From Candidatus Desulfaltia sp. (GTDB lineage: Bacteria; Desulfobacterota; Desulfobacteria; Desulfobacterales; ETH-SRB1), in NCBI GenBank assembly GCA_030656555.1, contig JAUSPN010000015.1, positions 32,396 through 96,395 on the forward strand: a stretch of DNA of 64,000 bases, given 5' to 3'. Under the pieces are notes generated by a model. It was not told the origin of the DNA. It made no database searches and worked only from the letters and a program-made list of their open reading frames with translations. Within the stretch, counting starts at the first letter, position 1. Every line of letters starts with the position of its first letter. Below, one piece after another: positions 8,632 through 18,455 of the stretch. A program made the translations under genes and the position numbers.

Positions 8632-9493
8632 ACTTTAAAGTGTTTTTTTTGCCAAAAACAGCGAAACTTGTGCCAGAGTACCGTTTTGCGATTAATCGAG
8701 AAAATAAACTGATTACAGGAATCTGTTTCAGTGTATTTTTAATGTATTCTGAGTGATAATCCTTCGTGCTAATGCTTTTGAATCCATGTTTTGCCAACAT
8801 GGATTCTAATGTATATGGCGTAAAGTGATAGAGGTGATAAGGTAATTGCCATCCCTGCCATTCAGCCCACGTTTTTTGCGCATCTGTCCCCTCATAATTA
8901 GGTACGTCAATAACCAAAAGGCCATCCGGCTTTAACCACCCTCTAATTTTTTTGAGATAATCTCGAGGATTTGTGGTGTGTTCTAAAAAGTGCCACATGG
9001 TAATTACGTCAATTGAGGCATTTTCAAAATCGATTTTGTCGACAGAACCTATCTTGACAGGAATTTTCAACTCATTAATTATATATGATGCTGCATCATC
9101 AGAAATATCAACACCTTCAACATCGTATCCGAATAGTCGACAGGTATGAAGAAAATACCCCCTGCCGCATCCAATATCAATAACCCGCCCCCCTTTTTTA
9201 TATTTCCGAAAAAATTTGACCCTATGATCTTCTTGTGAAATACGTCGCTTCATTTCAGTAGAGTCTATTTTTAGTCCTTGATCATACTGGTCGTTAAAAT
9301 AACTGCTTTGGTACAGTTGTTTCAATTCTTCCTGATCAGGTCGAGGGTCGAGAAAACCTAGTCCACAATTAACGCATTTGAAGGCAGTCCAATCTCCCTT
9401 TCGAATCAGAACAGATCGATTTGGACTGTTGCATAGAATGCAATTTGAAGGGGCTGATTCCATAATTTTCCTACCTTGGTAATTGATGGACAA
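8597..9493 (-). CDS. Class I SAM-dependent methyltransferase with N-terminal zinc-ribbon-like motif
   Basis: CILCNSPNRSVLIRKGDWTAFKCVNCGLGFLDPRP...GGRVIDIGCGRGYFLHTCRLFGYDVEGVDIS...ITMWHFLEHTTNPRDYL. Confidence 0.92.
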   Translation of the reverse strand: MSINYQGRKIMESAPSNCILCNSPNRSVLIRKGDWTAFKCVNCGLGFLDPRPDQEELKQLYQSSYFNDQYDQGLKIDSTEMKRRISQEDHRVKFFRKYKKGGRVIDIGCGRGYFLHTCRLFGYDVEGVDISDDAASYIINELKIPVKIGSVDKIDFENASIDVITMWHFLEHTTNPRDYLKKIRGWLKPDGLLVIDVPNYEGTDAQKTWAEWQGWQLPYHLYHFTPYTLESMLAKHGFKSISTKDYHSEYIKNTLKQIPVISLFSRLIAKRYSGTSFAVFGKKNTLKFEIFYEKSRLS

Positions 9494-10382
9494 AGTTTTT
9501 TATTGTATGATAAATAACCTGATATTTAATCAGTTTTTCCTTCGCCCTTGCCTTGTCTTTCATAAAAGGAATCGTTAGGTTTAGAGTTGCTATCCTCCAG
9601 CAGGCTTTTACTAAATGTGCTCTGCTGATTTTAGTGATTGTTTCAGGAAGATAATGCTTTTTATAGAAGACATATTCTGCAAGAATTTTTTTTCTCCATG
9701 TATCTGACGATGCGAAGTTTCGTTCAGTCCGTCCTCCTAAGTGAACGACCACAGCAGAATCATTGTACCCAATCTCATATCCTAATTTTCTGATCCTTAG
9801 GCACAGATCCTGATCCTCGCCGTAGAGAAAGAATTTTTCATCAAACCCTCCGATTTTCTTTATTATTTCTGAACGTGCTATCATGCTTGCACCAAGAACA
9901 CATGCTATTTTGCCTGGTAGGTCCGATAATTCGTTTGTTGTATATTTCTGACCGGGATACTTATAAGATACCGACCACTGCAATGTCCCGTCAGGATTGA
10001 TAATTTTTGTGCCGGCAAGACCGACACGAGGATTTGCATCTATAAACGATATGGCCTCGTTGAATGTATCTGACATTACTTCGGTATCTGGATTGAGGAA
10101 AAAGATATACTTACCTTTACATCGCGGCAACATCTGGTTATTAGCTGAAGCAAATCCCCTGTTTTCCGTATTGGCTATAAGATGGACCGACGGGAATTTG
10201 TCTTTTATAAAATCTGAGCTTCCATCTGATGATGCATTATCAACAACAAATACTTCCTTGGCAATATTGTCCGGTACAAGAACAGATTTGAGACAATTTC
10301 CAAGCAGGTCCGCAATATTATAGGATACAACTATAACGGACAGATCCGGTTGTTCTCTTTTAAATTTTGCTGTATTTTCCAT
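9471..10382 (-). CDS. Glycosyltransferase family 2 (rhamnosyltransferase-like)
   Basis: DLSVIVVSYNIADLLGNCLKSVL...VDNASSDGSSDFIKDKFPSVHLIANTENRGFASANN. Confidence 0.92.
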   Translation of the reverse strand: MENTAKFKREQPDLSVIVVSYNIADLLGNCLKSVLVPDNIAKEVFVVDNASSDGSSDFIKDKFPSVHLIANTENRGFASANNQMLPRCKGKYIFFLNPDTEVMSDTFNEAISFIDANPRVGLAGTKIINPDGTLQWSVSYKYPGQKYTTNELSDLPGKIACVLGASMIARSEIIKKIGGFDEKFFLYGEDQDLCLRIRKLGYEIGYNDSAVVVHLGGRTERNFASSDTWRKKILAEYVFYKKHYLPETITKISRAHLVKACWRIATLNLTIPFMKDKARAKEKLIKYQVIYHTIKNFVHQLPR

Positions 10383-10455
10383 GTACTAAATCAAATTGTT
10401 ATCACACAATATTCTTATAATTAATTTTAAAGTTACGGATAACATAAAGATTTTA

Positions 10456-11214
10456 CTACTTTTTCCACGCCCACAACATGCCTACGGGCCAACGACGGGT
10501 GGTGAAACCTTGCTCATTAAGGTATGTCTCCAGGGACTCAATGTTTTGCTTGGGTTCAATCCCGCCGTGAACCTCCATTGCTATTTGATCAATCCTGGAC
10601 AGGCATTCCAGCGGGCAACCATAAATAATATCATATTCGGCACCCTCACAGTCCATTTTTAATAGGTCGCATCTTTCTATGCTGTGTTCTCGAAATATAT
10701 CAGAAAGCGTAATTGAGGGTACCTGAATAATTTTATTGTGTCTGTGAGTTTTTTGAAAAATCGTGGCGCTCGTTGTAAAGCTATCATCAGGATTAAACAT
10801 TATCTCAACAGTGCCTGAATGCCCGGCAACGGCTTTTTGAAAACACTCCATACTGCAATCTGCATTCAACCCCCTATTTCGCGCCAATTGCTTAAAGTTA
10901 GAAGGTATTGGTTCATAAGCCAATATCTTTGAACAATTAAAACGGGAGGCCGCAAAAAGTGTGAAGAAACCTGCGTTGGCGCCGATATCTATAATGTTTG
11001 AATTATCAGGGACATGTAATTCAAGCCCATCCATATAGCATTCATCCATAAAAATCTCTTTAAATGTTTGAAGAAGTCTTTGTGGAACTTCAACAAGTAT
11101 TTCCCTTCTCGTTCTAAACAAGACAGGATCAGCATTACAAACCCCAAACTTAATCGCCAAATATAGCCACCAGTTTGATAGATTCTTTATAAGGTTGAAA
11201 TATCTCATCTTCAA
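10456..11214 (-). CDS. FkbM family methyltransferase
   Basis: NSNIIDIGANAGFFTLFAASRFNCSKILAYEPIPSNFKQLARN...CDLLKMDCEGAEYDII. Confidence 0.9.
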   Translation of the reverse strand: MKMRYFNLIKNLSNWWLYLAIKFGVCNADPVLFRTRREILVEVPQRLLQTFKEIFMDECYMDGLELHVPDNSNIIDIGANAGFFTLFAASRFNCSKILAYEPIPSNFKQLARNRGLNADCSMECFQKAVAGHSGTVEIMFNPDDSFTTSATIFQKTHRHNKIIQVPSITLSDIFREHSIERCDLLKMDCEGAEYDIIYGCPLECLSRIDQIAMEVHGGIEPKQNIESLETYLNEQGFTTRRWPVGMLWAWKK

Positions 11215-11236
11215 GTATGCCTTAGCCTCAAAGGAT

Positions 11237-12373
11237 TTATTTTTGCAGCATTTTCTCGTAAATGTCCTCTACGCTTTTTGCTACAACATCCCAGTTGTTA
11301 TTAATCGCCGTATTGTAGGCTTCCTTTGCCATCGTGATTCTGATTTTGCTGTCTAACATAAAGCCTATTTTCTCGCAAATTATATCGGCAGTGTTCGTGT
11401 CCTCAATTACGAATCCGTTTATTCCTTCTTTGATAACATCCTTTGCGCCTACATTGCTGCTGATTATTACAGGCAGGGATGCCGCCATGGCTTCAAGGAC
11501 TGTTATGCCGAAGGTATCAAATCTTGAAAGCATCATAAAAATGTCGCTTGCCAGATAGATTTTTTCGAGATTTTCTTTATGGACCCCGGCAAAGATGACA
11601 TTGTCTTTTATGCCGGTCTTTTGTGCAAGGTTGCTGTATTTTTTGTAATCCCCTTTGCCGACGACAAGCAATTTGATATTTTGAGAAGGATAAGACGCCT
11701 TTGCCTTTCCTACAGCGTCAATAACATAATCAAGCCCTTTGATTTCAAAATTCATGGAAACAAATAGAATCACGATATCAGAAGATTCGATCTTAAATTG
11801 CTCTCTTATCTCTTTGCGAGAATCCTGCCGATCAAAGCCTTGGAGCCTGTCGATATCAACACCGGGATGGATGACCTGAAGCTTTTCGGGTTTTATCTCG
11901 TATTCTTGAAGAAATTTTTCCTTTGTAAGACTGGAAACCGGAAGAAATGTTTTGCATCTTGTATTGTTGACGAGGCATTTTTCAACACAGCATGTTGCGC
12001 GATCAAGCAGACTCATGGATTTCTTGCGCACTTCATGCACCCATATCCGATGGGGGATTCCATGCATGGTGAATATGTCTGCATCGAAGATTCGGTCATG
12101 GGTGTGAATCAGGTCGAAATTCATTTTTGAGATTTTCCGATTAGCAAACCAGGCAAAGCTGATCGTTGTAAGGAATCTCGGGAATCTGATTATGGGAACC
12201 TTATGAAATGTGATTCGGTCTGAATCTGACTGCCATTTGTTTGTAAATACATGAAACTCATATTTTTCGTTAAGACACAGGCGCTTGGTCATCTCATAAG
12301 CAAACTTTTCCGCTCCACCGATAAGGCCATAATTCGGGATTACCACGGCTATCTTTTTTAGTGTTTTATTCAC
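11237..12373 (-). CDS. Glycosyltransferase family 4 (WaaG-like)
   Basis: VVIPNYGLIGGAEKFAYEMTKRL...VIHPGVDIDRL...SRFDTFGITVLEAMAASLPVIIS. Confidence 0.9.
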   Translation of the reverse strand: MNKTLKKIAVVIPNYGLIGGAEKFAYEMTKRLCLNEKYEFHVFTNKWQSDSDRITFHKVPIIRFPRFLTTISFAWFANRKISKMNFDLIHTHDRIFDADIFTMHGIPHRIWVHEVRKKSMSLLDRATCCVEKCLVNNTRCKTFLPVSSLTKEKFLQEYEIKPEKLQVIHPGVDIDRLQGFDRQDSRKEIREQFKIESSDIVILFVSMNFEIKGLDYVIDAVGKAKASYPSQNIKLLVVGKGDYKKYSNLAQKTGIKDNVIFAGVHKENLEKIYLASDIFMMLSRFDTFGITVLEAMAASLPVIISSNVGAKDVIKEGINGFVIEDTNTADIICEKIGFMLDSKIRITMAKEAYNTAINNNWDVVAKSVEDIYEKMLQK

Positions 12374-12385
12374 TTAAAGGGTTTC

Positions 12386-13099
12386 TCAGAAAGACTTTTT
12401 TTTAAACCAAAAACAACCACACCAATATACTTCTTGGTCAGCCATTTCTTTAGTTGCGTGTCGGATCAAACCACCTTTTTTATTATCCTCTGTGATCAAG
12501 CTAAATTCTTTCAGTGCAAGCTCTGCAAAATAATCTGCAATCTGATCATAAGAATATATCCGATGGGCGTTGAACATTATTTTAGATTTGCCTATGGGCA
12601 CCGCAAATATCAACGATCCACCGACTGCCAATACCCGCTTAAGCTCAGAAATAGCTTTCATGTCCCCATCTGGATCAAGAATATCGCCATAACGTCCCAA
12701 TCCTATATGTTCTACAACATGCATACATGAGAGGGACTCAACGCTGTCATTTTCAAACGGTAAATTTAGCAAGTCAGCCGACTCGCAAGACAGGTTGTTA
12801 AGATCCAGATTTACCCGTCGATACTCATAAAACTTCACTGGAATAAATGCAGAAACAATAGTACAAAAAGACAGCGATGAAGAAATATCTATATGAATCT
12901 CAGGTCTAACTTGACTGAGGATGCGAGCAGCCCATGCAGGATGGTAAGTATAGTGTGGTTCAATGTTATGTTGAGGTATTTTTTCGTTCAAGCATGGATA
13001 ACGATCTTTCCATCGAAAATTAAAGCGCTGTTTTGATTTTCTTGATAATTTTTTAAAATTTAAATAATCACAAATAAAATCAATATATTTTAAATCCAT
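12386..13099 (-). CDS. DUF268-like methyltransferase-fold protein
   Basis: HPAWAARILSQVRPEIHIDISSSLSFCTIVSAFIPVKFYEYRRVNLDLNNLSCESADLLNLPFENDSVESLSCMHVVEHIGLGRYGDILDPDGD. Confidence 0.8.
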   Translation of the reverse strand: MDLKYIDFICDYLNFKKLSRKSKQRFNFRWKDRYPCLNEKIPQHNIEPHYTYHPAWAARILSQVRPEIHIDISSSLSFCTIVSAFIPVKFYEYRRVNLDLNNLSCESADLLNLPFENDSVESLSCMHVVEHIGLGRYGDILDPDGDMKAISELKRVLAVGGSLIFAVPIGKSKIMFNAHRIYSYDQIADYFAELALKEFSLITEDNKKGGLIRHATKEMADQEVYWCGCFWFKKKSF

Positions 13100-13118
13100 A
13101 TTTACTCGTTTTTTATTT

Positions 13119-14375
13119 TCAGAGAGGGTCAGCTTTGTTTAGCCGCCACAAAATGGTCATCATAGCAAATGATGTATATAAAACAACTTCCGGCACATGA
13201 CTAAAAAACGGTTCAAAATTTCCTATGACAATGACCACCACAAACACAGCTGCAACACACCTTCCCCATCTTTTAATAAAATCATCTTTCCCATTCCTTA
13301 TACAGTCCCAGCACATCTTAAAAGATATAAATAATATATAGACAAATAATGCAAGACCAACAAGACCTGTCCTCACTGCGATACTGGGCAGCATTGAATG
13401 GGGGTCGTTGTGGATAGAGCTTTGTCTGTATTTTTCAGGGACTTTTTTATTGTATTCCTCAAGATTAATATGCTTTCCATTTTTATAAGTTTCCATTCCA
13501 AAACCTATGCCGATTATCGGGAAATCCTTTATAATTTCAAACGTCATATAATTTATATCAAATCGTAAGCTGGTAATTGGATTAACATGAATAAAACGGT
13601 TTTTAAGAGGGGTCATAGCGATAGCAATTAATATTATCCCCAGACAGGCAATTAGGATTTTTTTATTTTTGAAACATAATATAATAACTGATAGGAACAG
13701 GGCCAGCACGGTGCTGCGGGCCTGTGTCAAAACGCTTAAAATACATAGTGGGAATAAGGATATAAAGGAGATTGTTTTTACGTATAAATTACTTGCTGTA
13801 ATTATATGGTGTAGAGAAAAAATTGCGGCAGTCACGGTAATATAACCGACCCAATTAACCGGTATTTCCGGAAGGCCTGTTACAAGCTTTGCAGAAAAAC
13901 TATTGCCCAGCATGAAATAAAAATAATATATTTCTCCTATTGAAAATATAGTGGCGGAGATAATTATAACCCATGAAAGGCCAATAAGTCGTTTCCTGGA
14001 ATTAAAAGAATTGATTAAAATATAATAAAATACAATATATTTTAGCAGATGCGCACGAAAATCATGGATACTGTTTCCTTTATCAAGCGCAAAGAAAAGG
14101 CCGATGAATGCCCATGCGACAAAAAGCATAAACGGAAAAGTAAGTGGTGACTTGAAGGAAAAGTCAATCTTTTTAACACAGATTAAAATCAGGACAATAA
14201 AGATAGACCCATAAAAACAAATTTCTTTGATAGCCGTTGTGTGTGGAAAAGGAACAAAAAACAGAAAAATGCCCATTAATACAGGGACACTCAGGCTTAA
14301 GATCTTGAAGATTTTTTCTTTTATGCTTTGTTCGCCAAATTGCGGCACTGTGTCTGTAGTTGTATTTATTTCCAT
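13119..14375 (-). CDS. O-antigen ligase / polymerase family membrane protein
   Basis: Multiple hydrophobic segments; FDINYMTFEIIKDFPIIGIGFGMETYKNGKH...SSIHNDPHSMLPSIAVRTGLVGLALF, an O-antigen ligase-type region. Confidence 0.85.
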   Translation of the reverse strand: MEINTTTDTVPQFGEQSIKEKIFKILSLSVPVLMGIFLFFVPFPHTTAIKEICFYGSIFIVLILICVKKIDFSFKSPLTFPFMLFVAWAFIGLFFALDKGNSIHDFRAHLLKYIVFYYILINSFNSRKRLIGLSWVIIISATIFSIGEIYYFYFMLGNSFSAKLVTGLPEIPVNWVGYITVTAAIFSLHHIITASNLYVKTISFISLFPLCILSVLTQARSTVLALFLSVIILCFKNKKILIACLGIILIAIAMTPLKNRFIHVNPITSLRFDINYMTFEIIKDFPIIGIGFGMETYKNGKHINLEEYNKKVPEKYRQSSIHNDPHSMLPSIAVRTGLVGLALFVYILFISFKMCWDCIRNGKDDFIKRWGRCVAAVFVVVIVIGNFEPFFSHVPEVVLYTSFAMMTILWRLNKADPL

Positions 14376-14447
14376 GTTATTTGTAGATAATCTCCCTGTA
14401 TTCCCCCTTTAAAAGAGTAGCAGGGGATTAGCATTTTTGCTGAAGTA

Positions 14448-15839
14448 TTACACATTTTTCTGTCCAAGCTGGATCAGAAAAATCGGAACCGGAAGCAGGG
14501 ATATTGATTGGCTGTTTTCAATATTTTGTTTTGTGATAACATCCAGATGATCCTTTTTAGAGCTTATTTTTGTAAACCATTGAAACTCTGCTGCCGAGAC
14601 CTTTTCCTGATATTTAACCTCGAAAAATTTCAGCTCGCTGCCCTTTTTGGCAATGAAATCGATTTCTTTCTGTCCCTGCCAGTAAAAACAATTCTTATAA
14701 TATCGAAAAATATGCATTCCCACGACCGATTCCACTAATTTTGATTCATTTGCAGGATCGTTTAAAAATCTTTGGCATTCTGTGAAAAAATTGTCTCCTA
14801 TCCCGCTGTTTTTCCCTGAAAAACAATGAAAAATCAAAGGGTCCTGAAAATAGAGTTTCTTATTCTTTCTGTACATCGGCAATTTTTTTGACAAATCGAT
14901 GAACTGAACAGACCGTAAAACATACATTCTTTCCAGAATCTCAACATATTCCTGTACTGTGGCATGGGAGGCTATTCCGGATTCTCTGCTAAGGCTGTAC
15001 CAGCTAATTCCGGTAGATATATGCGCCAGTATCCTGGACATTATCTGGTAAAGATTCCGCTCTAACTTACCCGTACGTCCTATGTCCCCTTCAACCCGGC
15101 TTAAGTAAAGCTGGTACACATAGGAAGAAATATGTCCTCTGGAAAAAAAAAGGTTTACTGAAAGAGGAAAGCCGCCAGTTATCAGATATTCTTTAAAACG
15201 GCGCAAAAGAAGGTCCTTGTGATATATAAGACTGTCGATATCTGTTAATTCAATCCTGGGTTCGATCAAACTTATAAATTCGACAAATGTCATAGGCAAC
15301 TGTTCAAAATCGATTTTAGAAACCTTCCCTCTTCGACCCGGCATCCGCTCTGCCCCTTTACGAATATCAAGCAAGTTTGAACCGGTAAGCAGGAGAGTTA
15401 CATTTTTAAGTTTTCCTTCATCTGCCAGCGCCTTTACTCCTCGCTGCCACTTTCGCACGAATGATATCTCATCGAGAAAAATATAGAGGCGCTGTGGATT
15501 TTCAGGCCTTATATTGCGAAGATAGCAGTCAATCAATTCATAAAGCTGATTAAAATCTTCAATCCTGTCGAGTGAAAAATAGAAAACATGCTTTCTTGGT
15601 ATCCGTAATTCAAGTAAAAGTCTGCGAATAAGCAGCTTCATGGTTGTACTTTTTCCAATTTGCCGTGGCCCACGAAGCGTCAAAATTGAATCTATATCCT
15701 CGGGATACTCAAACATGAGAGGGGGGATATACCGATAGCTTTCCCGTTCGTAGTCTGCTATCTTTTCATCCTCCAGTATCAGTTCTTCTCGAAACCACCA
15801 TGGGTTATGCTGCTGTAAAAGCTGAAACGAAATTTCCAT
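14448..15839 (-). CDS. AAA+ ATP-binding protein with DUF4143
   Basis: LTLRGPRQIGKSTTMKLLIRRLL...RLYIFLDEISFVRKWQRGVKALADEG...LTGSNLLD...YWQGQKEIDFIAKKGSELKFFEVKYQEK. Confidence 0.88.
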   Translation of the reverse strand: MEISFQLLQQHNPWWFREELILEDEKIADYERESYRYIPPLMFEYPEDIDSILTLRGPRQIGKSTTMKLLIRRLLLELRIPRKHVFYFSLDRIEDFNQLYELIDCYLRNIRPENPQRLYIFLDEISFVRKWQRGVKALADEGKLKNVTLLLTGSNLLDIRKGAERMPGRRGKVSKIDFEQLPMTFVEFISLIEPRIELTDIDSLIYHKDLLLRRFKEYLITGGFPLSVNLFFSRGHISSYVYQLYLSRVEGDIGRTGKLERNLYQIMSRILAHISTGISWYSLSRESGIASHATVQEYVEILERMYVLRSVQFIDLSKKLPMYRKNKKLYFQDPLIFHCFSGKNSGIGDNFFTECQRFLNDPANESKLVESVVGMHIFRYYKNCFYWQGQKEIDFIAKKGSELKFFEVKYQEKVSAAEFQWFTKISSKKDHLDVITKQNIENSQSISLLPVPIFLIQLGQKNV

Positions 15840-15950
15840 GAACCACCTGACATGTATTTGTTATATACATAATTTATAGCAGATATTGTATTTGGTAGAT
15901 ACAATACTTTTGTATAAAAATAAAGAAAAAATTTGGTTTAAAAAATAGAA

Positions 15951-16931
15951 TTAAAATTTATATCCATTCGGATGCTTTCTGTGCCATTCCCAGGCTGAGG
16001 CGACGATATCTTTTAGTTTTGTGTATTTTGGTTTCCAGCCCAGTTCCTGATGAGCCAGATCTGAAGAGGCTATAAGAACCGCAGGATCTCCCGGCCTGCG
16101 TGGCGCAAATTCATAAGGGACCTTTCTGCCGGTTACCAGCTCTATGGTTTTGACTACTTCCAGGTTTGAAAATCCCTGCCCATTTCCCAGGTTATATTTG
16201 CCGTTGGGATGTTTATCCAGATTTTCCAGCGCCTGGATGTGAGCCTGGAACAGATCCAGAACATGTATATAATCCCTGATGCATGTGCCGTCTTTTGTCG
16301 GATAATCGTTGCCGAATATCTGCAGCTTTTCACGCTGTGCAAGCAGAACCTGGATAGTTACCGGAATGAGAAGGGTTACATGACGTTTTGCATCGCCAAA
16401 TCTTTTGCTTGCACCTGCAGCATTGAAGTATCGCAGGGAATTGAATTTGAGGCCGTAGGCCTTATGGTACCAGTCCAGAATCTTTTCAAACATCAGCTTG
16501 GATTCTCCGTAAGGATTAATCGGCGACTGAGGATGTTTCTCATCTACCGGGATATACCGGGGTTCGCCAAAAGTAGCGGCGGTGGAGGAAAAGATTATAC
16601 GGTTGCAGTCAGCCTCGCGCATGGCATCCAGAAGTCTAATCCCGTTTGCCACATTATTGTTGAAAAACTGACCCGGATCAGTCATGGAAGATTCAACTCT
16701 GGTATCAGCCGCGAAATGGATTACCGCATCAATAGAGTGCTTCTGAAAAATCGTCCTCAACAAAGACTGATTCCCAAAATCCCCTTCATAGAAGATAGCC
16801 TCAGGAAGCACCGCTTCACGGTGTCCTTCCTGTAAATTGTCTATTACTACTACCTTATGCCCCTGGAGCAAAAACTCTTCAACACAAACAGAGCCGATAT
16901 AGCCGGCTCCTCCTGTAACCAGTAGCGCCAT
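15951..16931 (-). CDS. galE: UDP-glucose 4-epimerase
   Basis: MALLVTGGAGYIGSVCVEEFLLQGHKVVVIDNLQEGHREAV...INPYGESKLMFEKIL...RYFNAAGA...CIRDYIHVLDL. Confidence 0.95.
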   Translation of the reverse strand: MALLVTGGAGYIGSVCVEEFLLQGHKVVVIDNLQEGHREAVLPEAIFYEGDFGNQSLLRTIFQKHSIDAVIHFAADTRVESSMTDPGQFFNNNVANGIRLLDAMREADCNRIIFSSTAATFGEPRYIPVDEKHPQSPINPYGESKLMFEKILDWYHKAYGLKFNSLRYFNAAGASKRFGDAKRHVTLLIPVTIQVLLAQREKLQIFGNDYPTKDGTCIRDYIHVLDLFQAHIQALENLDKHPNGKYNLGNGQGFSNLEVVKTIELVTGRKVPYEFAPRRPGDPAVLIASSDLAHQELGWKPKYTKLKDIVASAWEWHRKHPNGYKF

Positions 16932-17000
16932 AGTGTTTATCCTTTATTTTTTGTCTTGTGTGTCTTGCTTCTGGTCTGTCAACTGACAGGCATTTTTCAT

Positions 17001-17090
17001 TCATGTGGAAATTCCTAACTTAGGCAGGATATACAGCTGTAAAAGGAACCAGATTCCTACTATGGCCAGCAAAATAATTGCTTGTTTCAT
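17001..17090 (-). CDS. 29-aa single-pass membrane microprotein MKQAIILLAIVGIWFLLQLYILPKLGIST
   Basis: Clear ribosome-binding site (ggagaaaaaaATG), one hydrophobic segment, between the HD gene and galE on the same strand; below the ORF-track cutoff. Confidence 0.6.
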   Translation of the reverse strand: MKQAIILLAIVGIWFLLQLYILPKLGIST

Positions 17091-17106
17091 TTTTTTCTCC
17101 TTATTT

Positions 17107-17913
17107 TTAATGCTTTATGGAGCTTAAAGTTTTTCCTGAGCATTTTAGCACATGATCACGTGCCTGGTTTATTGCCCCTTTCACCTCTTTTGATTGAGGC
17201 AGTGTTGACGCAAGCTGCTCTAAATACTTGTGGCTTTGAAGGGCCTGGAATGAGGGAACAAAATTCAGATCAAATGCCCAGCCTATCAAAAGCAGTTTAA
17301 AGTCGTTTAATGTTTTCAAATCATTTATTCTTACAGATTTGCATTCTTTCAAGGTCTGCAAAACCTGGGGCGAACATACAGGTTCATCGGCAAGGCCAAG
17401 TTCGATGGTCGAATTTGGATTCTTTTCCCGGTCATTGTAGTAATCAATAAAAACCTTCCATATATCAAGTTTGTCAGCATCTCTGATAAGCCGTATAAAA
17501 AACAGGGTTTTTTCATTTTCTGCCTCTGGAAGAACAGCGGCGTTATGATATGCAACAGTTTTTGCGATCAGCCTTTTTTCATATTTTGAAAACATACGCA
17601 AAATTTTATGTATTCCTATCTGTTGTAATCCCAGCCTGGCATGGTTTTTAGAATTCATATCATTGAATGTGCCGTATACGGCATACTGTTTAAACCTTCC
17701 GATGTCATGCAGTAAAGCCATTGTTTCCGCCAGCAGCAGCTCCTGCTCTGAAATATCCAGCGCTTTGCCTAACATGACAATATTGTCGCACACACGTTTT
17801 GTATGTTCTTCTTTTAACCTGATAGCGCGGTTATATTCTGAATCAGCGGTGTAGTAACCAGACACATAATCGGCAAACCAGGTTTTTAAATATGTTAGAT
17901 CGCTGTTTTTCAT
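17107..17913 (-). CDS. HD domain-containing phosphohydrolase
   Basis: NRAIRLKEEHTKRVCDNIVML...LAETMALLHDIGRFKQYAVYGTFNDMNSKNHARLG. Confidence 0.88.
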   Translation of the reverse strand: MKNSDLTYLKTWFADYVSGYYTADSEYNRAIRLKEEHTKRVCDNIVMLGKALDISEQELLLAETMALLHDIGRFKQYAVYGTFNDMNSKNHARLGLQQIGIHKILRMFSKYEKRLIAKTVAYHNAAVLPEAENEKTLFFIRLIRDADKLDIWKVFIDYYNDREKNPNSTIELGLADEPVCSPQVLQTLKECKSVRINDLKTLNDFKLLLIGWAFDLNFVPSFQALQSHKYLEQLASTLPQSKEVKGAINQARDHVLKCSGKTLSSIKH

Positions 17914-18404
17914 AAGTACTTTTTTTCTATAAAATCGACCAGGCTATCTATCTCTTCCAATCCGAACTTAGGCACTTTCAAGTCTATGTTTGAATCTGTA
18001 ACAAAGGCTATGAGATTATTATCTTCCCCGCAAAGAGGTTTTTTGTGGGTTGATGAACGGAAGATTTCTATTTTAGGTTTGTTTTCCCTTTTATAACCTT
18101 CGACTATAATGATGTCCATGTCATGGAAGTATCCCTCAAGACATTCTAAAGATTCGGAGTCAGCATCCTTTACCATGGCGATTTTGCCAGGCGAGGCTAC
18201 AATTACCATGTCTGCTCCGGCTTCCTTATGCCGCCAGCTGTCTTTACCTTTTTGATTAATATCAAATCCATGATATGCGTGTTTGACTGTGCCAATTTTA
18301 TACCCACGGCTTTTTAATTCAGGAATTATCTTTTCTATTAGTGTGGTTTTGCCCGATCCAGACTTTCCTACGATTAATATAATTGGTGGCATGAGATTAA
18401 TCAC
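17910..18404 (-). CDS. mobB: Molybdopterin-guanine dinucleotide biosynthesis protein B
   Basis: PIILIVGKSGSGKTTLIEKIIPELKSRGYKIGTVKHAYHGFDINQKGKDSWRHKEAGADMVIVASPGKIAM...IIVEGYKRE. Confidence 0.93.
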   Translation of the reverse strand: MINLMPPIILIVGKSGSGKTTLIEKIIPELKSRGYKIGTVKHAYHGFDINQKGKDSWRHKEAGADMVIVASPGKIAMVKDADSESLECLEGYFHDMDIIIVEGYKRENKPKIEIFRSSTHKKPLCGEDNNLIAFVTDSNIDLKVPKFGLEEIDSLVDFIEKKYL

Positions 18405-18455
18405 TTTTTATATTTTTATACGCTAACTGAGCATTGGCTCAATTAGCATAATAGT

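Noticed and set aside
16209-16835. 208-aa + strand ORF inside galE
   Set aside because: Shadow ORF antisense to galE.
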